NCBI GenBank assembly: GCA_013396915.1
Contig: VWZL01002850.1
Span: 1 to 64,000 of the forward strand
Direction: 5' to 3'
DNA from: Stercorarius parasiticus
Lineage: Eukaryota; Chordata; Aves; Charadriiformes; Stercorariidae
DNA length: 64,000 nucleotides
Shown here: positions 49,351-61,067 of the stretch, piece after piece
How the letters are laid out: each line of letters opens with the position of its first letter
Numbering within the stretch: the stretch's first letter is position 1
Translations under genes and position numbers: made by a program
The notes under the pieces: model-generated
What the model was told of the DNA's origin: nothing
The model's database searches: none
What the model saw: the letters and a program-made list of their open reading frames with translations, nothing else

Positions 49351-51487
49351 GAGCCTTGGTGATTTCTGAGTGCTGGGAGGCACCCCAGAAAGCCGCTGTG
49401 CAAGCGGAGAGCTGCCAGAGCACCCGGATAATTATTCCTGACAAAAATCTCATGATTTTCCTTATGGTTAAGCTGGAAAGGAGGTGACAGGCTGCCATGA
49501 CGTTGAAGCAAACGCTGTGTGCCCATCACTGATCAGTATAAGGAAGGTCTTGAATCCTGGTTAAAGTTCCTGATTTTCATGCAGTTGGGGGTGAAAGCAA
49601 CAGAAAGGTAAAAATCTTTCTCTGTCTCGCTGGTTGGTTGATAATGAGATTTGTTTACAGCTAGATTTCTGTTTTTCAAGCTAATTGAAACAGCTCTTCG
49701 GAGGAAAAATTACTGTAACTTGTTACGCCACTTAACAACCAATGCATTAATTAAAATGATGGAATGTCATTTACTTTAATGGTATTTTCTTTTTCTGAAC
49801 ATTCCTCAACAAAATCGGTGTGCCACCATGTTAGCTTGTACGCGCTGGTGTGAAATACATGTATTAAAGTGGAAGCCTGTCTCCTTGTCACGTGCGTGTG
49901 GGTTGGCGTACAGCTGAAATCAGTTGTGCTCTACGTAGTAGAGGAATTTAACGAGCAAGTAACAGTGGCTTTTAAAATGACACACTGCAGTGCACTGTAT
50001 GGTAGGTGACGATAGTTGTGAAGCTATAATTAAGTGTGTGGGAACTGAGAACATCTGCTAAGGGAACGACACTTAGCTGTTGCCAATTTAAAAAAAAAAA
50101 TAAAAAAGCCTAATGCTGTAAAAATAGCATTAAAATATTACATGCACCAGATTAAGCTGAGGACATAATTTTCATAATTATATTAAGTAAACTGAGGGGT
50201 AGTTCATGGAGAAAAATACTCTGCGATGCTCTCTTATGTTATCTGTCCTCTTTTTGTTATTCACACCACGCTTGATGGGGTTGAATGGCTGGTATTACAG
50301 CAAGGCATGTAACCGATCTACACATTTTCATGAAACAGATACCATCTCGTGTGCTAGCGCTCCATGAATTAGTTGAGTGACGCTTACAGCGCAGAACAAT
50401 GGGCTCTGAATAGCACTTGTGGTGGAGTTAGAACTGCTGCAGGTGCAGGTACGGTTAAACTAATCTGATAACCTCAAACTACTGGTCCCAAATGAAATGT
50501 TACTGAACCCGCTCAGACAATGAAGGGTTCCTGTTGGCGTCAGCACTCCTGGGGACGTACCCTTGGCAAAATTTCACTAGAAAGCAAAACAGGCAACATA
50601 TCTTGATACGTTTAGAACTGCATTACTGAACTCAGTAAACTAGCTGGAGTGGACTGATAGTGCCTATTATTAATGAAGTCATTCGTCATTTCCTGGTTTA
50701 AGATCTTGTTTCAAGTTTCTTGTCAAAAGCTAGAGGTGATGATTCTACAACTTAATCATTTTGTTCACATTAAAAATTCTGGTCACCTATAGCTTAGCAA
50801 AGCTAGGACTCGGTGGGTGGAATACAGCCATAAACTTTAACACAGCTGTGTTAGGAATGGGAATTTTCCTCCTATTATAAAAATTGCGTGCCACTGAAAA
50901 ATCTGTTTACAGGTGCTCAGTGAAGATTTGGCAAAAGCAGAATATCTGAAGATCCATTTCCATTGCGCATGAACAGAAAATTAGAATTGAGGACTTGAAT
51001 GCTTCTGTGTGCCGGTAGGAGTATAGGGAATGAGTGGGACTATTCATGGACTTGCTACTGCAATGAATGCTAGAGCAAGCCAAAAATAAGGTGACAGTGT
51101 TTGCTGTTCTTATAGACCCATCTTTGCAGAGGAAAAGACCACGGGAATAAGAGCAGTAGCCTGTGACAAATTGCCTCTGGCAGGGGAAGGAGGAGTTTGG
51201 TTTGGAGGGCGGTGGCAGGGAAACTGGGGTTTAAGTGAGTTAAGCAGGCAAGGGTAAGAGTGGCTCGGAAGGAGCCTGGGGCTGACAGCTGAAAGCTTCC
51301 TGTGCCTGCCTGACTCTCCGTAGCTGAACGGGCAGAGGTTTGTCTGGTGACTCTAGAAAGGTGGTTCAGGTGTCCCTGTGGTGCCAGAGAATGAGACTCC
51401 AGTATTTCCCCTTCCTTTCAGAAGGAAAGAAAATCTAGAAGGTGATATGAGAAAGAATTACATTAATCTTGTGGAGGCTGTGGGTAG

Positions 51488-51940
51488 GAGCGAGTCCGGA
51501 GGAGGCCACGAAGATGATCCGAGGGCTGGAGCCCCTCTGCTGTGAGGACAGGCTGAGAGAGTTGGGGGGGTTCAGCCTGGAGAAGAGAAGGCTCGGGGGA
51601 GACCTTAGAGCCCCTTCCAGTCCCTAAAGGGGCTGCAGGAAAGCTGGGGAGGGACTCTGGATCAGGGAGGGGAGCCATAGGACAAGGGGGAAGGGTTTAA
51701 AACTGAAAGAGGGGAGATTTAGATTAGATCTTAGGAAGAAATTCTTCCCCGTGAGGGTGGTGAGGCACTGGAACAGGTTGCCCGGGGTAGATGCCCCATC
51801 CCTGGAGGGGTTCAAGGCCAGGTTGGACGGGGCTTTGAGCAGCCTGGTCAAGTGGGAGATCTCCCTGCCCAGGGCAGGGGGATGGAACTAGATGGTCTTT
51901 CAGTGTCCCTTCCAACCCGAACCATTCTATGAGTCTATGA
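51488..51940 (+). mobile_element. CR1 LINE 3' fragment (about 453 bp), sense orientation
   Basis: GGAGGCCACGAAGATGATCC, GGACAGGCTGAGAGAGTTGG, GTTCAGCCTGGAGAAGAGAA, GGGAGATTTAGATTAGATC, then TGCCCAGGGCAGGGGGATGG, closing with CCATTCTATGAGTCTATGA. The element is on plus, 5'-truncated at about 51488. The antisense strand contributes half of a misleading 174-codon frame reaching 52248. Confidence 0.96.
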
Positions 51941-54505
51941 AATAGGCCCCTTAAAACTCCCTTTGCTGCTGCAGTTTGTTCCCTCTGTGCAGATCCAGTT
52001 ATTTCAATAGCTGTGTATCTGCTCGTTTCTGCAAATCCGTGGCCTCGTCCAGAGCACAAGTTGGATCTCCTCATGGGATGCAGGAGTAGGTTTGGGTAAG
52101 GGAGCCAGCTGGTAGACCCTTTAGGATCCTTCTTCCATTTGCTGACCCAGTTTGCATTGGTGGTAGGGAATGAAGTAGGAGACTGGTGTGTGTCCCTCCC
52201 GCCTGGTTCCTTTGGCAGTGGGTGTTGTGCTTTATTGGAGAAGAGCACGGAAAGCTAAGAGTTATAAATAAGGTTCAAGGCTGTATGCTGTATAATGGTC
52301 AAACATGGCGTAGCTGCTTACTGGAAGAACATTATTCTTTCTGTACACAGGCAAATAAATTGTGGGGTTTTTTTTAAAGCAGCCAAAAGTTTTAAGTTAC
52401 GCCATTATAATTCTTTAATTTTAGTTTATTAAAAGTTACATATAGATGTAGATACAGGCATGTGGATATGTATGTACGTGTACGGGCACTTTCTGTCTGT
52501 GTTCTCCCTGAGCGCGTTTTCTCACTGAGCGTTATGCTAGGTTCAAAAAAAGACTCAGAGCCAGGTCTTTTGATTTTGCAGAATGTGTATGGTCAGTGCC
52601 ATTATGCCCTCTTTGAGTTGAATGAGAATTCCATTTAAGTGTTCTTGAGGTTATTATGAATATATGATATGGCTCATAGAATTATCTATTATTCAGCATA
52701 TTGTTATTATACAGTCAGAAATTAGAAGAGGCAATCTTATGTTGATAAAGGATGATCTTGTCTCTGACCTTCACTGGCTGGAATGCTGAACCAATTTTTT
52801 TCTCATTTAAGAGCAGAAAGAATAACAAGAGTGAGTGTCACGTGGTAATGCTTTATGCCCACATTGAAAAATGAGACATTGGGGTACTATGTCCTGATAT
52901 GCACGTATAAAAGCATGAACTGAGCAAGGGGTAATGAAATAGCATGATTAGTGATTAACATATCTAACCAAATGATTTAGTATTTTACCCCATCGGTAAG
53001 AATATATTATCTGTAATTCCTGGAGAAAACTGAGAGAGGGGGAAATCAGTCCTCTGATTACTAAAGTTAAATCTGGTAACTGTAAATCTGGCTCGTACAG
53101 AAACGAATGCTACTTGCAGGCAGAAAATACACTCTTTATAACTTCTAATAGCTACCAGTTGTTTGGTTAGATGGATAAGAAACCATATACTGTATAGGTA
53201 ATGGTTAGATGAATTCTTATCTAAATAATAGTAATAAACTTGGGAAATACTAGTTTTAAAAAATGGTTTATAACAAAGTTTTATTTCAATAATGTTGGCA
53301 CAGGTTTGTGATTGTAGAATTTTGCAGTGATTTTATTATCAACTCGTTAATGTCTTCTCTTAGCAGCTACTATTTAGACAGTGATCAAGGTACAATTAAT
53401 GAAACTTCCAATATGCCCTTTGTATTTGATCAATGTTTTTTTAAAAAAATCTTGCCTATAATTTACTGGTTTTCTTCGTTATTTTCTTGACCGCTATTGC
53501 AAATATCTGGAACTCCTCTTCTCTGGTTAAACAATCTCTCTTTGTTTGGCTGCTACCTTAACTTGTCCTAGATCTCCTAATTTAACATTGTTTGCCATAG
53601 TATTTTTTACTCTGCCTTATTGTATGTGCTGTCACAGTACATAAGGACCTCTAATCAAGGACCAGCATCCCATTACTCTGTAACACATACAGAGACAGAT
53701 CTAAATTAGTCACCTTTCCCAAGAGTTTGTAATCTAAAATGAAAAAGTAACAGATAAAGGCAGCAACTGAAATGCAAGGAATTGATGTTTATTGGTATTA
53801 GTACAAAGCAGCCTCCAGCCATTGAGGAAGAGCTACATCTTAGCAGAGACTGGGATCCTGTCCTGGTATGTCTGTGGAAAGAGCTGAGCGGACACTGTCC
53901 CTCTCCAAAAGTGACGAAGGAGGGTAAGAGAAAGCTGAACCTACAAAGGTGAAATGATCAGTTGAAAATCAATGGCGGAGCCAGGTGTAGAAACCACATG
54001 TTAATGCCCTATTACAGGGGATAATCTGCTATACCATATGGCACCTGGCCTAAAGAAGCCTCGGAGCATGTTAAGACTGCATGAAAAAATAGTTCCGTTC
54101 TGTCCTTGAAATGTCACTGAAAAGTTGACTTGCTTTGAAGCCTCTAAATGCCGAGTCATTTAAGTATCAAGGTATCAAAGTCTTAATATTAACAGAAGCT
54201 GAAAGAACTCACTCTTCCAAAAGGCAGCTGTGACTCTTGACGAGTCTTACTGGTTTGTATTGAAGTACAGTGCCGCCTAACTGTTACTTGGTCTTTCTGT
54301 CACCAGAGTCTGATATATGTCAGTATGAAGATTGAAAGGCTACAAGTAGTTCCTTGAGCAGCAGAACTGAAGAAAACGAATGTCTATTCAGATCAACAGT
54401 TGAATAAACATGCCCTAGCTTTTGCTTCACAACTGTCCTCCTTAATCTGAACTAAAAATCTTCTGATCATTCCCCATTTTGTTGCTCTTTGGTTCATGTC
54501 ATTGT
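51941..54505. other. Unique noncoding sequence
   Basis: The first 300 bases are GC-richer and open on minus, forming a frame that continues into antisense CR1. The rest is AT-rich with TA/TG-rich low complexity at about 52440-52490. No gene is recognised. Confidence 0.5.
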
Positions 54506-54690
54506 GGGTTCACAGAGTAGATGCGGAAAGGGGCCTGGGGGTCCTGGTGGACAAGAGGCTTAATATGCGTGAAGACTGTGCTGCTGTGGCAAAGAAAACC
54601 GACAGGATGCAGGGTTGCATCAACAAGGGCATCACCAGCAGAGACAAGGAAGTCGTTATCCCACTCAGCGCTGGTCAGGCCCCACCTGCT
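54506..54690 (+). mobile_element. CR1 ORF2 fragment lacking its 3' end
   Basis: The plus frame reads AERGLGVLVDKRLNMREDCA and then INKGITSRDKEVVIPLSA, the conserved C-terminal part of CR1 ORF2 (the GLGVLVD...LNM and ITSR.KEVV.PL signatures). Similarity stops after CAGGCCCCACCTGCTG at about 54690. Neither the remaining ORF2 end nor the octamer tail follows. The frame is still open over about 60 codons despite age. Confidence 0.9.
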
Positions 54691-55837
54691 GCTTCAGCAT
54701 ACTTAGTGAGAATATATTAAGGAGTCTTATGTCACCCCACACATTGGTCTGACTCTGTTAGCTAGATGTGATATTACCTAACTGTAGTTTAGGGAAGTGT
54801 ATTTTTATATTTAAGACAAAACTGGTGGAAGGAAACAGAAAAGGATTTTTCTTTCACGAATGAACACTGTTCCCACTGATTCTATTGGGAATGGTACTGA
54901 TGCATGAAAAAAACCAAACTTATCAGAAGGAATTCTGTTTAGGTGGAGATTTATTCATGTTTAGTCTCAAATCGGTGCATATTACATACCCAGCAGAAAA
55001 GAGCAGGAATGCATTGTTTGTCATACTGTATAATCATGGAAAAATTGATAATACTTGAAATGTTTAAGTGACCAGTAATTTGCAAAGTCCTGGAAATGAG
55101 GAATGAAACTAAATCTGGCTTATGTTCCTAATGTCTTTGGTAGTTACTGGAGGCTAATGGACACAAATTTAACCCTCAAATGATGTATTTTTCAGCAACA
55201 TAGCTCTAATGATGCTTGTTGTTCATGTCTCGAGAAAGATGGAAAAATAGTTGGATAATGCCTATTCCATTTGGATCTTGTGGGACATAGAAACGTGAGG
55301 TAAAATTTTAAAGAATGTCTAAAAAAGGTGAATACAATGCTAAATATTGTATTTACTGAAAGACAGATATTTCATCATGGTGAAATGATTGGCAGTTCCT
55401 AATCCGGCTTTTTTTCCATCACTAGTTTCTACATTTCCAAAGAGTCTGTCACTAGTTTCTACGTTTTCCATCTAGAAAGCTGGTGTTATTGCTAGTGCTA
55501 CACAGTTCCCTGTTCCACTAGGGATAAAATTGGGCAGGTCGTGTACACTGGAGTACTAAGCTAGGGACACAATGAACACCATCATCTTCCGGGGTTCCAG
55601 ATGGTGAAATCTCTTCTTGAGCAGAACTGCCTTGCTACCCATCCCAACGTGGAGTAATATGGAAATGCATGCCACAGGCATCCATCTGGCTGGGTTCTGG
55701 CTACCTGACAGTGGCTTATATCCGCACCTGGAACATCTAAGTTTGACCAACAAGGGAACTTTCAGAAGGATTGAGAAGATGCGTAAGGTGTTTCAGGTAC
55801 TCTGTCTTGAAGGTGTAGGTTTTTTTAATTATCACAA
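54691..55837. other. Unique noncoding sequence
   Basis: Only a spaced direct repeat at 55419-55470 was noticed. Confidence 0.55.
55419..55470. repeat. Spaced direct repeat, 30-bp period
   Basis: TCACTAGTTTCTAC followed by a TTTCCA block occurs at 55419-55439 and again at 55449-55470, nearly identical. Confidence 0.85.
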
Positions 55838-55964
55838 ACTCACAGAATGGTTTGGGTTGGAAGGGACCTTAAAGATCATCCAGTTCCAACCCTCTGCCCT
55901 GGGCAGGGACATCTCCCACTTGACCAGGTTGCTCAAAGCCCCATCCAGCCTGGCCTTGAACACA
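55838..55964 (-). mobile_element. CR1 LINE 3' fragment (about 127 bp)
   Basis: ACTCACAGAATGGTTTGGG, TTGGAAGGGACCTTAAAGAT, CTCTGCCCTGGGCAGGGACA and GCCTGGCCTTGAACAC, the inverted CR1 tail. The element is on minus, 5'-truncated at about 55964. It lies inside a 145-codon plus frame, which is therefore mainly antisense CR1. Confidence 0.95.
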
Positions 55965-58900
55965 TTATGTCCATGGACACTAATCTACTGCATATCTACT
56001 TCAGTGACATGCTCTCATACAGTAATCTTGAATAATTTCCTGCCTACAAAATGAGTTAATTTGAACAAACACAGTTCCTGTAAAACAACAGCAAAGGAGG
56101 AAGCTGAAAGCAGGGAACAAAAACAACCACCACTAAAGGCTAGAAATTTACAATTTTATGTTATTAAAACCAGTAGTAGATGCCTGGGAAAAAAGGGTAA
56201 GAGATGTGAATTGCAGTCAGCAGCTAATGTGACTTTTATTTTTTTTCTTTATATTTAAGCAATAAAAAATAATTCAGAAAAAAAAAATCACAAACACCAC
56301 AAGCACGACTGGAATTATTAATAAAATTTTCTCTAGCGGTAGAGCTTTAAGGAGTTGCAGAATATAAACGCAGCAGTTTGTCCTCCTCCTTCCTTTTGCA
56401 GCTGTAAAAATAACCAGTAAAATGTACAGAATGTTGTCAGCTTGAACCGCTTTCTTGGTATCCTCTTATACTTGCAGTTACGTTTTAGGAAAGCGTTCTG
56501 ATATTGAAGCGTCTGAGAGGTATTTTGAGGTGACAGCAAGTACCTATTTAGAACTAAGTGCAGAAGTTTGACGTAAGTTTGTTTTTCAGTACATAGCTAG
56601 TCAAAAGAATACATATCTAGTAAAAATCATGCTCCAACAGGAGAAATTCTAAGCTTCGAGATTTTTCTCTAGAGACACTTTTAAGTTGGTACCAATTTAA
56701 ATACAAGTGTTTGAACTTTTCTACTGATGCTGTATGCAGTATGCAGTAACAACGATTGCTGTAAGGAGCCTTTGGTTTAGAAACATGTAGTCGTTGCTTT
56801 TCTCTCTCCTCAGATATTGAGTTAATTTTCTCTGTTTCATGAAGAAACAGAGGGAAAGGAGGAGATAATACCAGTTTCTCTTAACCTTACATTTATTGCA
56901 TTCTCAGAAAAATGACGTTAGGAGAAGAGCCCAAGGTCTGGAAAGAAGTTCCTGCGTCATCAGATTTATTTGCCTACCTTCAGCTGGCCACGTTTTTCAA
57001 ATACACGTGTCAAGTTCAGGCTCTTAAGTTTGACCACAGCACTCACGGTAAAGGTGCTCCAGACCTTAATGACTGTCATGAATAGAAACTACCTTATGAT
57101 TTTCAACTTGCATTTAAGATAGATGAAATGGTTAATAGTAGTTCTTAGGCCAACGTTGTTCCTTTACTTCCTTCAGTTATGCCCGATGCCTTGATGTGTT
57201 TGTAGAAAATGATCAGCCATGGACTCCTGTCATGGATTCTCCTATAGCTGATGCTCTTTGAACTCTTGCTCATGGGAACTAGAACTGCTTGTGATTTTCA
57301 AGACAAGATCTTGAATAAGAACGTTAGCATTGTTATTTGCTAGGGGAAGTAGGCTTATATGTCTTCTATGTCGTAAATTAGATATCCGCCTAACCTAGTT
57401 TGTTAATAATACTGTAGGCAGTTGGAATATCTAATTACAACTTGGCAAACACAGCAAACATCATAAATCCAACTTCCATGTCTTTCCACATTGCTCAGAA
57501 ATCACCTGTTTTCTACTAGAATATCACTCTCAACCAAAACTTCTCGACAGCTCTATCAGGGTAACTACCCGTCCCCTTCCTACCTCCGACAGAATCTCTG
57601 CAAACAGAGATCTCCTCAGCCTCTCCCGGTCAGTTGAACCAACTCATGCTCTTTGCAGCCCAGACATTGTCACCTAGTGTTTTGTATCTCCCTGGATGAT
57701 CCAATAAACAGAGCTATTGTGTGGACAGATTTCCCTGATCGTGCACGTATTGCTGCTGACTGCGATGAGACCTATCTGTTGTGTTCAGTAGAAGTTTATG
57801 GCCATATACAAATTATTCAGACATCCCAATTGTTTAAATTAATTTTACACTATATTTCCAGATGTTACATTTCCATAAGTAACACGTGTACGGTGACACT
57901 GCACTTAACATGAGGATGTCTTCGCAATCATGTCAGCAAAATTTAAAAGTCGGAATTATAGAAACTATGATGGCAGTTGTCTGCCTGTGTTTTGTTCTTT
58001 GATTGTCCGTCCGAAAACACTTCAATTAGAACTGGAGGATTTGGCTCCTTATAGGGGGAGGCAATGTGATCTGGGACAAACACTATGGATGCTTGTGTTT
58101 AACATTAAGCATAGAAATAGGTCTGTGGGGCCTCCATAAAGCATGTGCTCAGTGTATGCCTTGCTGGGTTGGATCTTCATACAGGGTCCCTGCTATTTTG
58201 TTGCCTTGTTGTTGCACGTTAATGAAATTGCAACAGGGAACCTTCTCAATTTTTTATTATAATCACCATCTACCTACGCTCCATCAAATGTTTTGTCATA
58301 TGAACAGTACCTTTGCATATACGCCTTCCTTCTGCTTAGGGACTCAGCAGGAGCGACTTCTGCTCCCAAGGAAGCTTTGGAAGTTGATTCTTCTTGTGAG
58401 TCGCTGTTGCCACAATCTAAACGTTTTGCGGTTTGTCGAGCTCTTCTTGCTCTGTCGTTGCCATAGGCATCCTGCTATGGCTAAACATCTGAAACAACTT
58501 CTTTTAAAAACTGGGAGAAAATAGTCAGCCTCACTATTTTCCAGAACTAATGTATCATACTTTTTTTTCCTTCCTTCACTGAATGTATGAGTTGGCATAT
58601 AAAGTATGTTGCAGAGATCAGGAATGCTCTGCAGACTCTTCATGATTTGGGTTAAAAGAATTTACGACTACATGCAAATTAGGGTATAGAATCCTGCCTG
58701 GTAATAAATACCTGTTTGTAGATCACCTGCCATGTTTAAACTGACTGAATAAACAATCCTTGGAGTAAAGTCACTGACTGATTTGGCTCCTCAATTTTGC
58801 AGATATTTTTTCTAGTAGGTTACTGTCTCTAGCTCAAACTGTGAAACTGGCAAACAACATCAATGCAAGTCTGACACTCCTCATGCAACCCTGGAAAGCT

Positions 58901-60046
58901 CCTGTCCTCTCCAAATATCTGGGCACTGCTGTCTACCTAAGAAAATGAAAATCTATCATTTTCCAGGTCTCACACACATCTATCCTGCTGTTGATCCATC
59001 TGTGCTCTGTATTGCAAGCCAATTGCTCCTCTCACTGAAGGTCCTTGGGGTAGAATTCATTACAAAAGATGGTAACTATAAAAAGCACACAGTAGAATAA
59101 GCTTTAAAATGAATATAAATACTGTATCAGAAAATTACATTTTAAAGCTACTTTTTGTAATGTATTTTGTGAAAATGGCAAGGAGTATATAGCAGGTAAC
59201 TTAGAATCTGTTGAAAAGTCACTAGTCCATTAGCACTGTCTGGTTATCTCTGTCATCTTATAAAAGTTGTCTTGAATACCTTGAGGGAAAACATTTAGTT
59301 CATTCAAGTCAATGGAACTCAGAATTTACCCTACAGTACTGAGTACCAAGAATGCCTGTAATGTAACTGTAGGGGCTGCCGTCGGTGGGGAAGGGGGCCT
59401 GTAATAATAAATATTTTCTCTTTGAACCTCTTTCATACTCTGACTGTATTAAGTAGAATAGGTCAAAGATATTTTCAGACTCGATCTGTGTGGAAACTGC
59501 CGGCTTGGTTTACAACAGCAATAGAGTCTGTATGCTCTGATTCAAAACATAGCAGATAAGGTAACTTACCATCTTGTTCTTCGAGAGCCTTTCAAAACCT
59601 GGGTAAGCAAGCGGGCAACTAGCATTCTGGAGTTGCCCTCTTGGCTAGCTACGCAAAGGCGTCTAGACTGCATGGCTACAGAGCAGGAGGCAGAAGGACC
59701 CCCAAAGTTATCCATGAGCTCGGATGCCTTTGGTCTGATACTCCTATGTGGCATTTAGGAATTTGCGATATATTAATTCATTAATAAGGCTGTGACAAAA
59801 ATTTTTGGAGTTTCTATATGTGCTTTTAAAAAAAAAACAATAAAAATCTCCTTTCCTTTATCCCCCAGTTCTTTTCAGAATTTTACATGGAGAGGATATT
59901 CTAACTTCTGATGGTCTCTGTCCTTAGGTAGTTATGGATTATGATTATTAACAATGATTATCCTAATTCTTTGAAGGAGGTGCAGGCAGGTAATAGCATG
60001 TTATTACTCATTTACGCTTTGATTCACAAAGCACTTACATTTATTT

Positions 60047-60122
60047 AGTTGATGTTTGGTTGGATGTTAGAGCTCCTGCCTTATGGCTGTAAGTGCTCTA
60101 ACATCTGATCAATAATGGAACT
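60047..60122 (+). ncRNA. Candidate pre-miRNA-like hairpin (76 nt)
   Basis: Bases 60056-60073 pair without interruption with 60095-60112: 18 pairs, three of them G-U on the plus strand. The core GATGTTAGAGC / GCTCTAACATC is a perfect 11-bp match. Below it 60052-60053 pair with 60115-60116, and 60047-60050 with 60119-60122, separated by small mismatches. The 21-nt loop can form a GCC/GGC mini-stem with a TTAT tetraloop. Size and arm length suit a miRNA precursor. No seed family is recognised and no expression can be seen. Confidence 0.25.
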
Positions 60123-60423
60123 CTAAACCTCTGACAGTAAAGACACGTCTTGTGTTCAGGAATATACTGAGGGCAGGGAAACCTTTCTTGACTTCTCACT
60201 AACCCTTTTTATAGCTCCATATCAATGTGGAACAGAAGGCGTGACAGCGTGGCTCCCTGCAGCCCCCCACACTTCAGAACTTATCAGGAACAGAAGCAGC
60301 GATCGCAACTAGCTATCAGGGTCTCTTGGAGAAAATAGAGCAGGTGTCAATGAGATTCCCACAAGGCTTTTCCATAGCCTCTCTCCATGCAAAGTATTGC
60401 TGAGCTGAGGTAATCTTTTTAGC

Positions 60424-60457
60424 GTTATCAAGAAATACCGGGAGTTATCAAGAAATA
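60424..60457. repeat. Short direct repeat, 20-bp period
   Basis: GTTATCAAGAAATA occurs at 60424-60437 and 60444-60457. Confidence 0.9.
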
Positions 60458-60945
60458 ACACAGCAATATATATGCCGTATTTAGTGAAACTGTAGCAATG
60501 GTAACTGCAGGTATATTCAACCTGACAGACCCATTTTTGTGCGTTAGCGCAGTCATTCAGTTCGTACTGCCTTACCTCTGCCAGATGAAGCCAACCATAG
60601 AAGAATGCCCTGAGGATTGATCCTGGATCTCCCTCTGTAAAAGTTAGGCATGCTACTCTGGTTAAACTTGGTGGTCTTTTACTTCACCATCTCAGACCAG
60701 TTGTGAGCTTAATAGAAAACCTGCCTGATGGAAGTAACTGAAGCGCAGTCTCTGATTTTGCAAACTCATGCCTTCCAGTAGCGCTTTGTGTCTGCACGAT
60801 AATTACAGGCATTCCTTCTGTCACAGCATTAGCTATCGAGTAGCTGAGTATCTTAGCTGATCGTTGGGCACCTTTTTGGTAGTGAAGAGTGTCCGATGCT
60901 TCCAGTGGAACATTCATCTCACCTGTACCAGGGGTCTTCATCTCT

Positions 60946-61067
60946 CCAAGGCCAGGCTGGACGGGGCTTGGAGCAACCTGGTCTAGTGAAAGGTGTCCCT
61001 GCCCAGGGCAGGGGGCTGGAACTGGATGATCTTTAAGGTCCCTTCCAACCCAAACCATTCTATGATT
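60946..61067 (+). mobile_element. CR1 LINE 3' fragment (about 122 bp), sense orientation
   Basis: CCAAGGCCAGGCTGGACGGG, TGCCCAGGGCAGGGGGCTGG, and CTTCCAACCCAAACCATTC, closing with TATGATT at 61067. The element is on plus, strongly 5'-truncated. Confidence 0.95.

Larger units (their letters stand above)
41556..51487. other. Ten-kb stretch without recognised transposons
   Basis: No CR1 or other repeat was recognised over 9.9 kb apart from short homopolymers (T15 at 45520-45534). It contains the CpG cluster and AP-1 site at 42.19-42.45 kb, an exon-like piece at 44763-44823, a 34-bp micro-exon-like piece at 44585-44618 (TTGCTTTTTTAGCAG acceptor, ACT|GTAAGT donor), and the GC-richer block at 49.25-49.53 kb. 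Confidence 0.5.
55965..60945. other. Unique noncoding sequence with a hairpin
   Basis: No transposon was recognised. It contains open frames of 152 codons (plus, 58066-58524) and 99 codons (minus, 58344-58643) that look random, a 76-nt hairpin at 60047-60122, and a 20-bp-period repeat at 60424-60457. Confidence 0.5.

Noticed and set aside
51724..52248. Longest open frame in the window (174 codons, minus)
   Set aside because: Its C-terminal half is the antisense of the CR1 at 51488-51940, including the recurrent CPGQG peptide. The other half has no recognisable domain.
55617..56054. 145-codon plus frame
   Set aside because: It runs through the antisense strand of the CR1 tail at 55838-55964.
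58066..58524. 152-codon plus frame
   Set aside because: Random-looking composition, with an overlapping 99-codon minus frame. No splice support and no recognised family.
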